Shown in pieces: positions 29,102 to 40,619 of a stretch of DNA of 64,000 nt. Source of the DNA: Nitrosospira multiformis (GTDB lineage: Bacteria > Pseudomonadota > Gammaproteobacteria > Burkholderiales > Nitrosomonadaceae); assembly GCF_900103165.1 (NCBI RefSeq), contig NZ_FNKY01000001.1:1488001-1552000 (forward strand), given 5' to 3'. A program made the translations under genes and the position numbers. The notes beneath the pieces are model-generated. The model ran no database searches, was not told where the DNA came from, and saw nothing but the letters and a program-made list of their open reading frames with translations. The stretch's first letter is position 1. The number at the start of each line of letters is the position of its first letter.

Positions 29102-30034
29102 GTGACCACGGAGTCTCCCACTGATACCAATCAGCCCGGAAAACTTGGGTATAGTTACAGTCGTCACTTGGGTGAACGTTTCATTGAGGCCACGCTATTC
29201 CTGATGGCGTTTGTTTCAGTTGCAATTACGATCGCCATCGTGGTGATGCTGGTGAAAGAGTCGTTTGTGTTTTTTGAACACGTTCCGCTCTGGGATTTTC
29301 TCACCGATACCCAATGGACACCGCTGTTTGACGATGCGCACTACGGCATACTCCCATTGATCTCCGGGACCGTCGTGAGTTCCGCTGTGGCGCTATCGGT
29401 AGCGATTCCCATGGGTACAATAACTGCCATATATCTTTCCGAATTCGCACCTTTTGCCGTGCGTGAAATCGCCAAGCCATTTCTTGAGCTGCTGGGTGGT
29501 GTGCCAACAGTGGTTTACGGTTATTTCGCGTTACTGTTCGTTACACCCCTGCTGCAACAAATTTTCCCCGAGTTACCCGGCTTCAGTCTGCTTTCCGCCG
29601 GCCTGGTGATGGGCATCATGATTATTCCCTATGTCAGCTCCATGGCGGAGGACGCCATGCGTGCGGTGCCGATGCACCTGCGCGAGGGCTCCTATGCGAT
29701 GGGCGCCACGAGACTCCAGACCGCTATCCGGGTAGTGATGCCCGCCGCCTTTTCCGGCATTGCCGCCGCCTATATTCTTGGTATCTCCCGTGCGGTAGGA
29801 GAGACCATGGTGGTGGCGATAGCTGCCGGCATGCAGCCGAACCTCACATGGAATCCAATGGAGCCAGCGGCCACAATCACCGCCTATATTGTGCAGGTAA
29901 GCTTGGGCGATCTGCCCCATGGCAGCATTGGCTATCAGACCATTTTTGCCGCCGGACTTACATTACTGCTATTAACGCTGGTATTCAATGTTATTGGCCA
30001 CCTGCTACGCAAGCGGTATCGCGAGATTTATTGA
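29102..30034 (+). CDS. pstC: Phosphate ABC transporter permease PstC
   Basis: 310 residues; one of two inner-membrane channel subunits of the high-affinity phosphate importer. About six membrane helices are visible, starting at residue 28 (ATLFLMAFVSVAITIAIVVML). The EAA-like loop EGSYAMGATRLQTAIRVVMP contacts PstB. GTG 29102 is preferred, since GAGG lies 9 nt upstream; an in-frame TTG at 29096 is only 3 nt from it. pstS, which normally precedes pstC, is absent. Confidence 0.92.
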   Translation: MTTESPTDTNQPGKLGYSYSRHLGERFIEATLFLMAFVSVAITIAIVVMLVKESFVFFEHVPLWDFLTDTQWTPLFDDAHYGILPLISGTVVSSAVALSVAIPMGTITAIYLSEFAPFAVREIAKPFLELLGGVPTVVYGYFALLFVTPLLQQIFPELPGFSLLSAGLVMGIMIIPYVSSMAEDAMRAVPMHLREGSYAMGATRLQTAIRVVMPAAFSGIAAAYILGISRAVGETMVVAIAAGMQPNLTWNPMEPAATITAYIVQVSLGDLPHGSIGYQTIFAAGLTLLLLTLVFNVIGHLLRKRYREIY

Positions 30035-30136
30035 GTCTTATAGGAATTCTGTATTTAACCAGCCTGGTTTTTTCTGCCGCTTGATTTGCGGTCTTCTAAT
30101 GAATATACCTTACTGATTTTTCCCCGGATCCGGTTG

Positions 30137-31063
30137 ATGAGAGATGAAAAAAACCTGAACGAGATTCGTGCCATCATCGCACGTCACAAGCTTTGGGATC
30201 TCATTTTTATGATTATCGGGGTACTCGTGCTGATGATTGCGATACTGACATTCATGGCATTATTCTCCCGCATGCTCATCGACGGGATGCCGCGTTTGTC
30301 ATGGGATTTTTTTAGTTCTTTCCCATCGCGCCGCGCGGGTTCGGCGGGTATATTGTCTGCCTGGGTCGGAACGACGCTGGTCATGATGGTGACGGCGGTG
30401 GCTGCCGTGCCGATGGGTATTGGAGCGGGCATTTATCTGGAGGAGTATGCATCTAAAAACCTCCTCACCGAGATTATTGAAATTAATGTGACCAATCTTG
30501 CAGGTGTGCCGTCCATTATCTATGGGCTGTTGGCGTTGAGCCTGTTCGTGCATCAGTTGGGATTCGGACAGAGCATTTTGTCGGCGGGCCTCGCGCTGGC
30601 ACTATTGATCCTGCCAGTTGTGATCGTTGCAACCCGTGAGGCCATACGTTCGATTCCCGTGGCTATCCGCGAGGGTGCGTATGCACTTGGGGCAACCAAG
30701 TGGCAAACTGTTTCTGATCATCTTATTCCGTATTCCGCAGCCGGTATTTTGACGGGCGTCATTATCGGTCTTGCCCGTGCGATTGGAGAAACAGCGCCCA
30801 TCATCACCATTGGCGCGCTGACTTTCATCGCATTCCTGCCGCCGTCCCCGATAACAGCGGAATTTCCCTTTTTGTCTTTTGATTGGCTGATGGCGTCATT
30901 CACAGTGATGCCGATCCAGATGTTTAACTGGGTGTCGCGGCCGGAGGAAGAATTTCAGGCCAACGCAGCGGCGGCGGGACTTGTTCTGGTAGTGATGACG
31001 CTCACCATGAACGCATTAGCTATTTATTTGCGCTATCGCATGCGAAAGAATATCAAATGGTAG
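30137..31063 (+). CDS. pstA: Phosphate ABC transporter permease PstA
   Basis: 308 residues from ATG 30137; the second channel subunit of the phosphate importer. Six hydrophobic helices, the first [21 protein letters not shown], and the PstB-contact loop [21 protein letters not shown] are seen. [16 protein letters not shown] is characteristic of PstA. The frame is open upstream to 30086, but MRDEKN is the natural start, about 100 nt after pstC. It overlaps pstB by 7 nt. Confidence 0.93.
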   Translation: MRDEKNLNEIRAIIARHKLWDLIFMIIGVLVLMIAILTFMALFSRMLIDGMPRLSWDFFSSFPSRRAGSAGILSAWVGTTLVMMVTAVAAVPMGIGAGIYLEEYASKNLLTEIIEINVTNLAGVPSIIYGLLALSLFVHQLGFGQSILSAGLALALLILPVVIVATREAIRSIPVAIREGAYALGATKWQTVSDHLIPYSAAGILTGVIIGLARAIGETAPIITIGALTFIAFLPPSPITAEFPFLSFDWLMASFTVMPIQMFNWVSRPEEEFQANAAAAGLVLVVMTLTMNALAIYLRYRMRKNIKW

Positions 31064-31866
31064 AGAATTTCCCGCGAGACAACTCCGTTGCGGATATCAC
31101 ACCGATTCCGTGCAAATCCGAAGTCAGAGATCTGAGTTTTTATTATGGCGCATTTAACGCGCTTAAAAACATTAACATGACGTTGCATGAAAAACAGGTC
31201 ACCGCATTGATCGGTCCGTCCGGCTGTGGCAAATCCACTTATCTTCGCTGCTTCAACCGTATGCATGACCTCTATCCAGGGAATCGTTATGTAGGCGAGA
31301 TTATTCTGCACCCGGATAACGTCAATATTCTTTCCCGTAACGTGGATCCGATCGAAGTGCGAATGCGTGTCAGTATGGTCTTTCAGAAACCCAACCCATT
31401 TCCAAAATCCATCTATGAAAATGTGGCTTATGGCCTGCGAGTGCGTGGGGTAAGGCAGCGCGCGGTGCTGGATGAGAAAGTGGAACAGGCATTGCGCGAC
31501 GCGGCATTATGGGACGAAGTGAAAGATCGTTTGAAACAGCTTGCTTACAATCTTTCGGGTGGCCAGCAGCAACGTTTGTGTATCGCCCGGGCGCTCGCCA
31601 CGGATCCTGAAATCCTCTTATTCGACGAGCCTACTTCGGCGCTTGATCCTATCGCCACCGCCAGCATCGAAGAGCTTATCGCTGACCTGAAAGACAAGGT
31701 TACCATTCTCATCGTTACTCACAATATGCAACAGGCGGCGCGTGTATCGGATTACACCGCCTATATGTATTTGGGTGAAATCATCGAATTTGATGTGACC
31801 GACACTATTTTCATCAAGCCTAAAAATAAACAGACGGAAGATTACATTACCGGTCGTTTTGGTTGA
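31057..31866 (+). CDS. pstB: Phosphate ABC transporter ATPase PstB
   Basis: 269 residues. It powers phosphate uptake through PstCA. Walker A GPSGCGKS, signature LSGGQQQR, Walker [14 protein letters not shown] and the switch histidine in VTHNM are all intact. The PstB-specific [12 protein letters not shown] and [15 protein letters not shown] are present. Its start overlaps pstA. phoU, normally the next gene, is missing: the following 281 bp are non-coding, and then comes tpiA. Confidence 0.97.
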   Translation: MVENFPRDNSVADITPIPCKSEVRDLSFYYGAFNALKNINMTLHEKQVTALIGPSGCGKSTYLRCFNRMHDLYPGNRYVGEIILHPDNVNILSRNVDPIEVRMRVSMVFQKPNPFPKSIYENVAYGLRVRGVRQRAVLDEKVEQALRDAALWDEVKDRLKQLAYNLSGGQQQRLCIARALATDPEILLFDEPTSALDPIATASIEELIADLKDKVTILIVTHNMQQAARVSDYTAYMYLGEIIEFDVTDTIFIKPKNKQTEDYITGRFG

Positions 31867-32147
31867 ACCTAAATCCGACAGGTAACCGCTCTAGCGTTCT
31901 CGACATAAGAAATATCAAACGCGGAAGATATTATTTATATTACAAATATCTTGCGATGCACTTGAACGGTTCTCAGCGCCCGTTCCTGCAAATCACAGGG
32001 GATCAATACCCTTCATTCCAGCCATTCCATTCTCATCCACGGTTTTTAGTATTTTCGAACTTTATTCGGGGCGGTATCCCTTGCCTTCTGATTGACCCGA
32101 TACCCATTCACAGGTAACATTCGCTGCTTTTAAGGACAAAGGCGGCG

Positions 32148-32912
32148 ATGATGGCTATGCGTTCGAAGCTGGTTGCAGGCAACTGGAAAATGCATGGCGG
32201 AATGGCGCAGAATCAGGACTTGCTGGGCGCAATCGTCGCGGGAACGGCAGCCCTGCGTAACGCCGGTTTTGCGGTATGCGTGCCTTATCCCTACCTCGCT
32301 CAGACACAAACATTGCTGCGGGACACGCCTATCCAGTGGGGTGCCCAGAATGTAAGCCAGTATGACAAAGGCGCTTATACGGGTGAGGTATCGGCGGCCA
32401 TGTTGATGGATTTCGGCTGTCGTTATGCTATTGCCGGTCATTCGGAACGGCGCGCATTATATGGTGAAGATAGTCGTACAGTGGCGCTTAAATTCAAAGC
32501 GGCTCAAGCGGCCGGCTTGATACCTATCCTATGTGTTGGTGAAACGCTGGATCAGCGTGAGGCTGGCATTACCGAGCAAGTGGTAGCGGAACAACTGGAT
32601 GCAATTATTGAATCGGCGGGCATCAACGCGCTGGTTCAATCGGTATTGGCCTATGAGCCGGTATGGGCTATCGGAACCGGGAAAACCGCTACACCCAGTC
32701 AGGCCCAGGATGTGCATGCCTTCATTCGCGATAGAATCGCCGCTCACAGTCCCGAAGTGGCTGCCGGGTTAAAGATTCTTTATGGCGGCAGCGTCAAGGC
32801 AAATAATGCCGAGGAGCTATTCGCCATGCCGGATATCGACGGGGGATTGATTGGCGGCGCTTCGCTTGTTGCCGATGAATTCATCGCGATCTGCCGGGCG
32901 GCAAATAATTAA
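32148..32912 (+). CDS. tpiA: Triosephosphate isomerase
   Basis: 254 residues. It interconverts dihydroxyacetone phosphate and glyceraldehyde 3-phosphate, for glycolysis and the Calvin cycle. The active-site residues are present: Lys in VAGNWKMHG, His in IAGHSERR and the catalytic Glu in AYEPVWAIGTGKTA. The phosphate loop is YGGSVKANN. Starts at ATG 32148, 32151 or 32157 are all possible; the last gives the commonest length. It lies 18 nt upstream of secG. Confidence 0.96.
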   Translation: MMAMRSKLVAGNWKMHGGMAQNQDLLGAIVAGTAALRNAGFAVCVPYPYLAQTQTLLRDTPIQWGAQNVSQYDKGAYTGEVSAAMLMDFGCRYAIAGHSERRALYGEDSRTVALKFKAAQAAGLIPILCVGETLDQREAGITEQVVAEQLDAIIESAGINALVQSVLAYEPVWAIGTGKTATPSQAQDVHAFIRDRIAAHSPEVAAGLKILYGGSVKANNAEELFAMPDIDGGLIGGASLVADEFIAICRAANN

Positions 32913-32930
32913 TTCATTTTGGAGTAGGCG

Positions 32931-33281
32931 TTGGAAACACTTATTTGGGTAGTGCATGTACTGACGGCCATAACTGTAATTGTTTTGGTTTTATTGCAAC
33001 ATGGCAAAGGGGCCGATATGGGAGCCGCCTTTGGCAGCGGCTCGTCGGGAAGTTTATTCGGTGCCAGTGGTTCAGCAAATTTTCTGAGCAGGACAACAGG
33101 GGCGTTGGCTGCGGTATTTTTTATCACCAGTCTCGGGCTTACCTACCTTTCCAGCCACAAGACAGAAGGAGGAGGGGTTATGGACAAAGCGGTGCCGGTT
33201 CAATCAGCCAAGCCGGTAGAGCCGGCCCCGGCAGCTCCTGCTGAAGGAGAAGCTTCCAAGGCCACTGAAATACCGAAATAA
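32931..33281 (+). CDS. secG: Protein translocase subunit SecG
   Basis: 116 residues from TTG 32931 (TTGGAG upstream). An accessory subunit of the SecYEG channel. Two membrane helices (about 3-22 and 53-73) flank the conserved cytoplasmic loop HGKGADMGAAFGSGSSGSLFGASGSANFLSR. The C-terminal tail is Pro/Ala-rich (VEPAPAAPAEGEA). The order tpiA-secG-tRNA-Leu-nuoA is widely conserved in proteobacteria. Confidence 0.95.
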   Translation: METLIWVVHVLTAITVIVLVLLQHGKGADMGAAFGSGSSGSLFGASGSANFLSRTTGALAAVFFITSLGLTYLSSHKTEGGGVMDKAVPVQSAKPVEPAPAAPAEGEASKATEIPK

Positions 33282-33363
33282 CATTTCTGATGAGTTAATT
33301 GAACAATTAATTAAAGCTGCGTTCTAATAAAATTGCGCCTCTGACTAGAACTCAAGTTAAGCC

Positions 33364-33448
33364 GCCGACGTGGTGAAATTGGTAGACACGCCGTCTTGAG
33401 GGGGCGGTGGCGAAAGCTGTGCGAGTTCGAGTCTCGCCGTCGGCACCA
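33364..33448 (+). tRNA. tRNA-Leu (anticodon GAG)
   Basis: 85 nt including an encoded CCA. The acceptor stem GCCGACG / CGTCGGC pairs perfectly. The D arm TGGTGAAATTGGTAGACACG has the class II form, the anticodon loop CTTGAGG gives GAG (reads CUC and CUU), a long variable arm follows, and the T arm is GCGAG-TTCGAGT-CTCGC. It sits between secG and nuoA. Confidence 0.95.
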
Positions 33449-33538
33449 ATTATGGGATAGGGCTGAGAATCAGAGTAAACAGATGCGTAGAGCATAAATG
33501 GTAACCTGGTTTCTAGTTCTTTATTTTTGATAATATCG

Positions 33539-33895
33539 ATGCTCGAAAATTATTTTCCTATCCTGCTATTCATTCTCATCGGCCTTGCCGTCGGTGTGGT
33601 GCCCATGGCGCTTGGCTGGCTGTTCGCTCCCAATCGCCCCGATAGCGAAAAACTTTCACCCTACGAGTGTGGTTTCGAAGCGTTCGAAGATGCGCGCATG
33701 AAGTTCGACGTACGCTATTACCTGGTTGCCATTTTGTTCATTCTATTCGATCTCGAAATCGCCTTTCTGTTTCCATGGGCGGTGGTGTTGAATGAGATCG
33801 GCATGTTCGGCTTTGTCGCCATGATGGTTTTTCTTGGCATCCTTGTCGTTGGCTTTATTTACGAATGGACAAAAGGTGCTCTGGAATGGGATTAA
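33539..33895 (+). CDS. nuoA: NADH-quinone oxidoreductase subunit A
   Basis: 118 residues with three membrane helices (about 4-26, 60-82 and 88-110). It is part of the membrane arm of complex I, next to the quinone site. The conserved loop [21 protein letters not shown] is clear. ATG 33539 gives the family length; an in-frame TTG lies 12 nt upstream. It is the first gene of the 14-gene nuo operon. No clear Shine-Dalgarno is visible. Confidence 0.96.
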   Translation: MLENYFPILLFILIGLAVGVVPMALGWLFAPNRPDSEKLSPYECGFEAFEDARMKFDVRYYLVAILFILFDLEIAFLFPWAVVLNEIGMFGFVAMMVFLGILVVGFIYEWTKGALEWD

Positions 33896-33899
33896 TGCT

Positions 33900-34379
33900 A
33901 TGAGTACTAACGGCGGCGTAATGGAAAAAGGTTTTGTTACCACAGGTCTGGATAATGTCATTAACTGGGGGCGAACCGGATCCATGTGGCCGATGACTTT
34001 TGGCCTCGCATGCTGTGCCGTGGAAATGATGCAGGCGGGCGCTTCACGCTACGATCTTGATCGTTTCGGCATCGTTTTTCGGCCCAGCCCACGTCAGTCG
34101 GATGTGATGATTGTAGCCGGCACATTGTGCAACAAGATGGCGCCCGCACTGCGCAAAGTTTACGATCAGATGGCTGAGCCGCGCTGGGTAATCTCCATGG
34201 GTTCCTGTGCCAACGGTGGCGGTTATTATCATTATTCTTATTCCGTTGTGCGGGGTTGTGACCGTATCGTGCCGGTGGATATCTATGTTCCCGGCTGTCC
34301 GCCAACGGCGGAAGCATTGCTCTACGGCATTATCCAGCTCCAGAACAAGATCCACCGCACCAATACCATCGCCCGCTGA
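33900..34379 (+). CDS. nuoB: NADH-quinone oxidoreductase subunit B
   Basis: 159 residues. It holds cluster N2, the last [4Fe-4S] centre before quinone. The ligands are the adjacent cysteines in [10 protein letters not shown] and the cysteines in MGSCANGGG and [14 protein letters not shown] 33900 ([12 protein letters not shown]) starts 4 nt after nuoA; the frame is open earlier, but there it overlaps nuoA. In ammonia oxidisers complex I is believed to operate partly in reverse. Confidence 0.97.
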   Translation: MSTNGGVMEKGFVTTGLDNVINWGRTGSMWPMTFGLACCAVEMMQAGASRYDLDRFGIVFRPSPRQSDVMIVAGTLCNKMAPALRKVYDQMAEPRWVISMGSCANGGGYYHYSYSVVRGCDRIVPVDIYVPGCPPTAEALLYGIIQLQNKIHRTNTIAR

Positions 34380-34386
34380 GTTAACT

Positions 34387-35004
34387 ATGTCTTCCTCCCG
34401 CTTGGAAACGCTCGCCCTTTGCCTTCAAAATGTGCTGGCCGATAAGCTTGGCAACATCAGCGAGCGGTTGGGCGAATTAACGATCACGGTGTCTCCCGCG
34501 GATATGCTGTGGTCGATGGAGACTTTGCGCGATCATCCGGATCTGGGTTTTGAAATGCTCGCCGACTTATGTGGTCTGGATTATTCGGCCTATGGTTCCG
34601 AATCTCCCTCCGGGAACGGCTGGGAGGGCAAACGTTTCGCTGTCGTGTATCACCTGCTTTCCATCAGCCATAACTGCAGGTTGCGGGTCAAGGTATTCGC
34701 CGATGACGATGAATTCCCGGTTCTGAATTCGGTAATTGGCATATGGCCATCCGCCAACTGGTTCGAGCGCGAGGCATTTGATCTTTACGGCATCGTCTTT
34801 ACGGGTCACCCCGATTTGCGTCGCATTCTCACAGACTATGGGTTTATCGGCAGTCCGTTCCGCAAGGATTTTCCGTTAAGCGGAAATGTCGAGATGCGCT
34901 ACGATCCCGACCAGCAGCGGGTAATTTACCAGCCGGTCAGCATTGAACCGCGCCAGATCACGCCGCGCGTAATCCGCGAAGAGCATTATGGGGATAGCGA
35001 ATGA
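34387..35004 (+). CDS. nuoC: NADH-quinone oxidoreductase subunit C
   Basis: 205 residues. A peripheral-arm subunit of the 30-kDa family. The signature [29 protein letters not shown] and [12 protein letters not shown] are present. ATG 34387 (MSSSRLETL) is 7 nt after nuoB; the longer open frame from 34207 lies over nuoB and is not family-like. It is a separate protein from NuoD, unlike the fused form in E. coli. Confidence 0.96.
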   Translation: MSSSRLETLALCLQNVLADKLGNISERLGELTITVSPADMLWSMETLRDHPDLGFEMLADLCGLDYSAYGSESPSGNGWEGKRFAVVYHLLSISHNCRLRVKVFADDDEFPVLNSVIGIWPSANWFEREAFDLYGIVFTGHPDLRRILTDYGFIGSPFRKDFPLSGNVEMRYDPDQQRVIYQPVSIEPRQITPRVIREEHYGDSE

Positions 35005-35031
35005 GATCTCCGTGGAAAGGATTTCTTAAAT

Positions 35032-36285
35032 ATGGCTGAGATACGCAACTACACCATGAATTTCGGTCCGCAGCATCCGGCGGCGCATGGCGTGTTGCGC
35101 CTGGTGCTGGAGCTGGATGGCGAAGTCATACAGCGTGCCGACCCGCACATCGGCCTGCTGCATCGCGCGACCGAAAAGCTGGCCGAATACAAAACCTACA
35201 TTCAGTCAGTGCCGTACATGGACCGGCTGGACTACGTGTCCATGATGTCCAATGAGCACGCCTATGTAATGGCCATTGAGAAGCTGCTTCAACTTGAAGT
35301 ACCTTTACGTGCGCAATATATTCGCGTGATGTTTGATGAAATCACACGCATACTCAATCATCTATTGTGGCTGGGCGCGCACGCGCTGGATGTGGGCGCA
35401 ATGACCGTGTTTCTCTATGCTTTCCGCGACCGCGAAGACCTGATGGATTGTTACGAGGCGGTTTCGGGCGCCAGAATGCATGCCGCTTATTACCGTCCTG
35501 GTGGTGTCTATCGGGATCTGCCGGATTCAATGCCGCAATATCAGGCGTCGAAAATCCACAACGAAAAAAGTACCAAAATTCTCAATGAGAACCGTAGTGG
35601 TTCGCTGCTGGATTTCATCGAAGACTTTACCAATCGTTTTCCTACCTATGTAGATGAATATGAGACACTGCTAACCGACAACCGTATCTGGAAACAGCGG
35701 CTGGTAGGCATCGGTGTGGTCTCGCCCGAACGTGCCATGGCCCTGGGTTTTACCGGTCCGATGCTGCGCGGTTCGGGTGTGGAATGGGATTTGCGGAAAA
35801 AACAGCCGTATGAAGTTTATGACCGGATGGATTTCGACATACCGGTCGGTGTCAGCGGCGACTGCTATGATCGTTATCTGGTGCGAATAGAAGAGTTTCG
35901 TCAATCCAACCGTATCATCCGGCAGTGTGTCGAATGGCTGCGTAAGAACCCGGGACCCGTCATAACCGGCAACCACAAGATCGCGCCACCGGCACGCGTT
36001 GAAATGAAGCAGAACATGGAAGAGCTGATTCATCATTTCAAGCTTTTTACCGAGGGGTTTCATGTGCCGCCGGGTGAGGCTTACGCCGCGGTTGAGCACC
36101 CCAAGGGTGAATTCGGCATTTACCTGGTATCGGATGGCGCCAATATGCCTTACCGGCTTAAAATTCGCGCACCAGGCTTTCCCCATCTGGCGGCGCTGGA
36201 TGAAATGTCGCGTGGACATATGATCGCCGATGTGGTGGCCATTATCGGTACGCAAGACATTGTATTTGGTGAAATCGACAGATAA
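35032..36285 (+). CDS. nuoD: NADH-quinone oxidoreductase subunit D
   Basis: 417 residues, the 49-kDa subunit forming the quinone cavity with Nuo[23 protein letters not shown] holds the quinone-site histidines. [18 protein letters not shown] and the C-terminal [18 protein letters not shown] are conserved. GAAAGGA lies upstream of ATG 35032. Confidence 0.98.
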   Translation: MAEIRNYTMNFGPQHPAAHGVLRLVLELDGEVIQRADPHIGLLHRATEKLAEYKTYIQSVPYMDRLDYVSMMSNEHAYVMAIEKLLQLEVPLRAQYIRVMFDEITRILNHLLWLGAHALDVGAMTVFLYAFRDREDLMDCYEAVSGARMHAAYYRPGGVYRDLPDSMPQYQASKIHNEKSTKILNENRSGSLLDFIEDFTNRFPTYVDEYETLLTDNRIWKQRLVGIGVVSPERAMALGFTGPMLRGSGVEWDLRKKQPYEVYDRMDFDIPVGVSGDCYDRYLVRIEEFRQSNRIIRQCVEWLRKNPGPVITGNHKIAPPARVEMKQNMEELIHHFKLFTEGFHVPPGEAYAAVEHPKGEFGIYLVSDGANMPYRLKIRAPGFPHLAALDEMSRGHMIADVVAIIGTQDIVFGEIDR

Positions 36286-36339
36286 ACAGACAGATCCATT
36301 GACCGTTACCCGGATAGACAGTGAAGCAGCCAAATTGAC

Positions 36340-36816
36340 ATGTTAAGCCCTGAGTCCATTAAAAAAATTGACCATGAGCTCACCAAATATCCCGCCGATC
36401 AAAAACAGTCGGCGGTAATGTCGGCGCTCGCCATCGCGCAGGATGAGAAAGGATGGCTGGCTAATGAAACCATGGATTTCATTGCCCGCTATCTTGGCAT
36501 GCCGCCGATAGCCGTGTATGAGGTGGCGACGTTCTACAACATGTATAACCTTCAGCCACTGGGTAAACATAAGCTTACCGTCTGTACGAACCTTCCCTGC
36601 GCACTTTCCGGCGCCAACGATGCGGCGACCCATATCAAACAAAAACTGGGTATCGGTTTCAATCAGACCACCGCCGACGGAAAATTTACATTGAAGGAAG
36701 GCGAGTGCATGGGGGCATGCGGAGATGCGCCTGTGCTCCTGGTGAATAACAAACGCATGTGCAGCTTCATGTCCAACGACAGTATCGACCAATTGCTGGA
36801 GGAGCTGAACAAATGA
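36340..36816 (+). CDS. nuoE: NADH-quinone oxidoreductase subunit E
   Basis: 158 residues, the thioredoxin-like 24-kDa subunit with [2Fe-2S] cluster N1a. The ligands fall in [10 protein letters not shown] and [12 protein letters not shown]. The N-terminal helical part includes [15 protein letters not shown] and [11 protein letters not shown]. The stop overlaps nuoF by 4 nt (ATGA). The product is part of the NADH-dehydrogenase module with NuoF and NuoG. Confidence 0.96.
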   Translation: MLSPESIKKIDHELTKYPADQKQSAVMSALAIAQDEKGWLANETMDFIARYLGMPPIAVYEVATFYNMYNLQPLGKHKLTVCTNLPCALSGANDAATHIKQKLGIGFNQTTADGKFTLKEGECMGACGDAPVLLVNNKRMCSFMSNDSIDQLLEELNK

Positions 36817-38090
36817 CCCAGCCTACGCAGGTATTGCTGGCGGGACTGAATCCATCGGATCCCGAGAACTGGCGGCTTAGAAATTACGAGCAGCGCGACG
36901 GGTATGCCGCGCTGAGAAAAATTCTGGACGAGAAAATTCCGCCTGAGAAAGTCATCGAGGAAGTCAAGAAATCCGCATTACGCGGACGTGGCGGCGCGGG
37001 TTTTCCGACCGGGCTGAAATGGAGTTTCATGCCCAAGCAGTACGAGGGCGATAAGTATCTGGTATGCAATTCCGACGAAGGCGAGCCGGGCACCTTCAAA
37101 GACCGGGATATCATGCGTCACAATCCGCACATCCTGATAGAAGGCATGATCATCGGCGCCTACGCGATGGGTATCAAGGCGGGTTATAACTATATTCATG
37201 GCGAAATCTGGGATACCTATGAGCGCATGGAGGAAGCGGTAGACGAAGCGCGTGCCGCGGGATACCTGGGGAATAACATTCTGGGCTCCAACTTCAGTTT
37301 CCAGTTATACAATCATCATGGTTATGGCGCCTATATCTGTGGCGAGGAAACCGCGCTGCTCGAATCGCTGGAAGGCAAGAAAGGCCAGCCGCGTTTTAAA
37401 CCCCCCTTTCCGGCGAGCTTCGGACTCTATGGTAAACCTACCACCATTAACAATACCGAAACATTCGCCTCAGTGCCCTGGATCATTCGTAACGGTGGCG
37501 AGAAGTTTTTGCAGCTGGGCAAACCCAACAACGGTGGCACTAAGCTTTTCTCGGTGTCAGGTCATGTCAACAAGCCTGGTAACTACGAGGTGCCGCTGGG
37601 TACGCCGTTTGCCACCCTCCTGGAAATGGCGGGCGGCATGCGTGGCGGCCGAAAACTGAAAGGATGTATTCCCGGAGGTTCATCCATGCCGGTGTTGCCC
37701 GGCGACATCATGATGCAGACCGACATGGATTATGACTCCATTGCCAAAGCCGGTTCCATGCTGGGTTCCGGCGCTGTCATCATTATGGACGACACTACCT
37801 GCATGGTAAAAGCGCTGGAGCGATTGTCATACTTTTATTTTGAGGAATCCTGCGGTCAATGCACACCTTGCCGCGAAGGAACCGGCTGGCTTTATCGTGT
37901 GGTGCATCGAATTGAAACCGGCACGGGGCGGATGGAAGATCTCGATCTGCTCAACAATGTTGCTGACAATATTCAGGGGCGGACCATTTGTGCACTGGGT
38001 GACGCGGCCGCCATGCCGGTACGCGCCATGATTCAGCATTTCCGGGATGAGTTTGCTTACCATATTGAGCACAAGAGATGTATGGTGTAA
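36813..38090 (+). CDS. nuoF: NADH-quinone oxidoreductase subunit F
   Basis: 425 residues. It binds NADH and FMN and holds [4Fe-4S] cluster N3. [18 protein letters not shown] is the FMN/NADH glycine-rich loop, [20 protein letters not shown] is conserved, and [13 protein letters not shown] plus a distal cysteine bind the cluster. ATG 36813 overlaps the nuoE stop. Confidence 0.98.
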   Translation: MTQPTQVLLAGLNPSDPENWRLRNYEQRDGYAALRKILDEKIPPEKVIEEVKKSALRGRGGAGFPTGLKWSFMPKQYEGDKYLVCNSDEGEPGTFKDRDIMRHNPHILIEGMIIGAYAMGIKAGYNYIHGEIWDTYERMEEAVDEARAAGYLGNNILGSNFSFQLYNHHGYGAYICGEETALLESLEGKKGQPRFKPPFPASFGLYGKPTTINNTETFASVPWIIRNGGEKFLQLGKPNNGGTKLFSVSGHVNKPGNYEVPLGTPFATLLEMAGGMRGGRKLKGCIPGGSSMPVLPGDIMMQTDMDYDSIAKAGSMLGSGAVIIMDDTTCMVKALERLSYFYFEESCGQCTPCREGTGWLYRVVHRIETGTGRMEDLDLLNNVADNIQGRTICALGDAAAMPVRAMIQHFRDEFAYHIEHKRCMV

Positions 38091-38167
38091 CCGCATAAGC
38101 ATGGATAAAAAATTGCCTTTCTTTTTTAGCTGCGTCTATTCGCGATTAATCCGAGAATAAGTGCCCA

Positions 38168-40597
38168 ATGATCAATTTCGAAATCGACGGAAAACAGGTA
38201 TCTGTGCCCAAGAATGGTACCGTCATGGACGGTGCCAACCAGCTGGGTATATATATTCCACATTTCTGTTATCACAAGAAACTGTCCATCGCGGCCAATT
38301 GCCGCATGTGCCTGGTGCAAGTAGAGAAAGCGCCCAAGCCCTTACCCGCGTGCGCCACTCCCGCCATGGAGGGCATGAAGGTCTTTACGCACTCCGGACA
38401 GGCGGTAACCGCACAGAAAGGCGTGATGGAATTTCTGCTTATCAATCATCCGCTGGATTGCCCCATTTGCGACCAGGGCGGTGAATGTCAGTTGCAGGAT
38501 CTTGCAGTGGGCTATGGAGCGAGCGCCTCACGTTATACCGAAGCCAAGCGGGTGGTAGCGAACAAGAATCTGGGTCCGCTGATTTCCACCGATATGACCC
38601 GCTGCATCCATTGCACCCGTTGCGTGCGCTTTGGCCAGGAAATCGCCGGCATCATGGAGCTGGGTCTGGCGGGCCGCGGCGAACATGCGGAAATCCTGTC
38701 ATTTGTCGGCAGTACGGTGGACTCGGAGTTATCCGGCAATATGATCGATCTTTGTCCGGTCGGCGCGCTGGTCAGCAAGCCTTTCCGTTATTCGGCCCGT
38801 ACCTGGGAGCTGTCCCGCAGGAAATCAGTGAGTCCGCATTGCGGTCTTGGTTCCAATCTCGTGGTTCAGGTGAAGCAGAATCGTGTCATGCGCGTGTTGC
38901 CGCGCGAGAACGAGGAAGTCAACGAGTGCTGGCTGTCGGATAAGGATCGCTTTGCCTATGAGGGGCTAAACTCGCACGAGCGCCTGAGCACACCGATGAT
39001 AAAGCGCAATGGCGAGTGGCAGGAATGCGACTGGCAAACCGCGCTGGAATTCGTTGCAAATGGATTGAGCGCCGTAAAAGAGAAACACGGCGCCTCGAGT
39101 ATTGGTGCGTTGGCTTCTCCTCACAGCACACTGGAAGAACTCTATCTGCTACAAAAACTTGTGCGGGGATTAGGTAGCGGAAATGTGGATCATCGCTTGC
39201 GTCAATCCGATTTCCGCGCGGATCAACAGTTGCAAGGCGCGCCGTGGCTGGGAATGAGTGTTGCCGGTATTTCCCATCTGAAGTCGGCGCTGGTTATCGG
39301 CAGTACCCTGCGCAAGGATCATCCTCTCATTGCGCAGCGCTTGCGCCAGGCGGTGAAGCAGGGCGCTCAACTGAATCTCGTTAATCCGGTGGATGACGAT
39401 CTGCTGACCAAGGTGGTTAATCGTGCCATCGTCGCACCTGCCGCAATGGCGGCGGTGCTGGCGCAGGTCTTGAAAGCCGCCGCCGAGCTGAAGGAGGTGG
39501 AGATTCCCGATGCAGCGAAAGCAGCATCGGATTCCGTCGGCGTGACGGATGCCGCGCGGGCGATGGCGGCCAGCCTCATTGATAATAAGCCCGCCGCGAT
39601 TTTTCTTGGCAACATGGCGCAGCATCATCCGCAATATGCGGATATTCACGGGCTGGCGCAGCATATTGCGCATATTGTCGAGGCGGAGTTTGGCGTATTG
39701 GGCGAGGCCGCCAATAGTGTCGGCGCCTATATTGCCGGGGCAATTCCTGACCACGGCGGCTTGAGCGCGGCTGCCGGAGATTCCGGCCAGCCTGAACCGG
39801 AAAACATGAATGCTTCGCAAATGCTCGGGACGGGTGCAGCCACACATGCGTCGCAACCATGCCAGGCCTACATGCTGATGAATCTGGAGCCGGAGCTGGA
39901 TAGCTACAATCCGCATCAGACGATGAAAGCACTGGACGCGGCGGAGCTGGTGGTGGTGATGAGCGCATACAAAAACCGTGCCGTTCTTGAGGGTGGTTAT
40001 GCGGATGTGCTATTGCCGATCGCGCCATTCACCGAAACCTCGGGTACCTTTATCAATACCGAGGGCCGCGTGCAAAGTTTCAATGGCGTGGTCGCACCCC
40101 TTGCCGATACGCGTCCTGCATGGAAAGTCCTGCGGGTATTGGGCAGCATGCTGGAACTTGATGGGTTTGCCTACGATACGCCGGAGCAGGTGCGTGCGGA
40201 GATTCTTCCGGCAGGTGGCGATATCAGCGCCCGCCTGAGCAACAATCTGAAAAATTTCGCCACAGGTGGACTGATGAATGAGCCGAAGAATGGCGGAATT
40301 CAGCGCATCGGTGAAGTCCCGATTCATCAGGCCGACCCTATTGTGCGCCGTGCCGATTCGCTGCAGCGCACACGGGATGCCGCCACGCCGCTGGCTTGGA
40401 TGCCGGGTGATTTGATGGATACGCTCGGCATAAATCCGGGTGACAATGTAAGGTTGAAACAGGGCGAGGGCGAAGCGCAACTGCCGGCGGCCCGGGACGA
40501 CAAGCTGCCTTCAAATTGTGTGCGGGTGGCTTGCGCACATCCCCTGACCGCGGCATTGGGTGAAATGTTCGGTGAAATAGTAGTGGAAAGATTGTAA
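38168..40597 (+). CDS. nuoG: NADH-quinone oxidoreductase subunit G
   Basis: 809 residues, the 75-kDa iron-sulfur subunit. The N-terminal ferredoxin domain binds [2Fe-2S] through [18 protein letters not shown]. The His-Cys motif [18 protein letters not shown] and [10 protein letters not shown]...DLCPVGAL bind further [4Fe-4S] clusters. The large C-terminal part is a degenerate molybdopterin-oxidoreductase domain without cofactor. ATG 38168 follows a 77-nt gap after nuoF, with no obvious promoter. Confidence 0.97.
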   Translation: MINFEIDGKQVSVPKNGTVMDGANQLGIYIPHFCYHKKLSIAANCRMCLVQVEKAPKPLPACATPAMEGMKVFTHSGQAVTAQKGVMEFLLINHPLDCPICDQGGECQLQDLAVGYGASASRYTEAKRVVANKNLGPLISTDMTRCIHCTRCVRFGQEIAGIMELGLAGRGEHAEILSFVGSTVDSELSGNMIDLCPVGALVSKPFRYSARTWELSRRKSVSPHCGLGSNLVVQVKQNRVMRVLPRENEEVNECWLSDKDRFAYEGLNSHERLSTPMIKRNGEWQECDWQTALEFVANGLSAVKEKHGASSIGALASPHSTLEELYLLQKLVRGLGSGNVDHRLRQSDFRADQQLQGAPWLGMSVAGISHLKSALVIGSTLRKDHPLIAQRLRQAVKQGAQLNLVNPVDDDLLTKVVNRAIVAPAAMAAVLAQVLKAAAELKEVEIPDAAKAASDSVGVTDAARAMAASLIDNKPAAIFLGNMAQHHPQYADIHGLAQHIAHIVEAEFGVLGEAANSVGAYIAGAIPDHGGLSAAAGDSGQPEPENMNASQMLGTGAATHASQPCQAYMLMNLEPELDSYNPHQTMKALDAAELVVVMSAYKNRAVLEGGYADVLLPIAPFTETSGTFINTEGRVQSFNGVVAPLADTRPAWKVLRVLGSMLELDGFAYDTPEQVRAEILPAGGDISARLSNNLKNFATGGLMNEPKNGGIQRIGEVPIHQADPIVRRADSLQRTRDAATPLAWMPGDLMDTLGINPGDNVRLKQGEGEAQLPAARDDKLPSNCVRVACAHPLTAALGEMFGEIVVERL

Positions 40598-40619
40598 TGC
40601 AAGAAACCAGAGTGATTTG

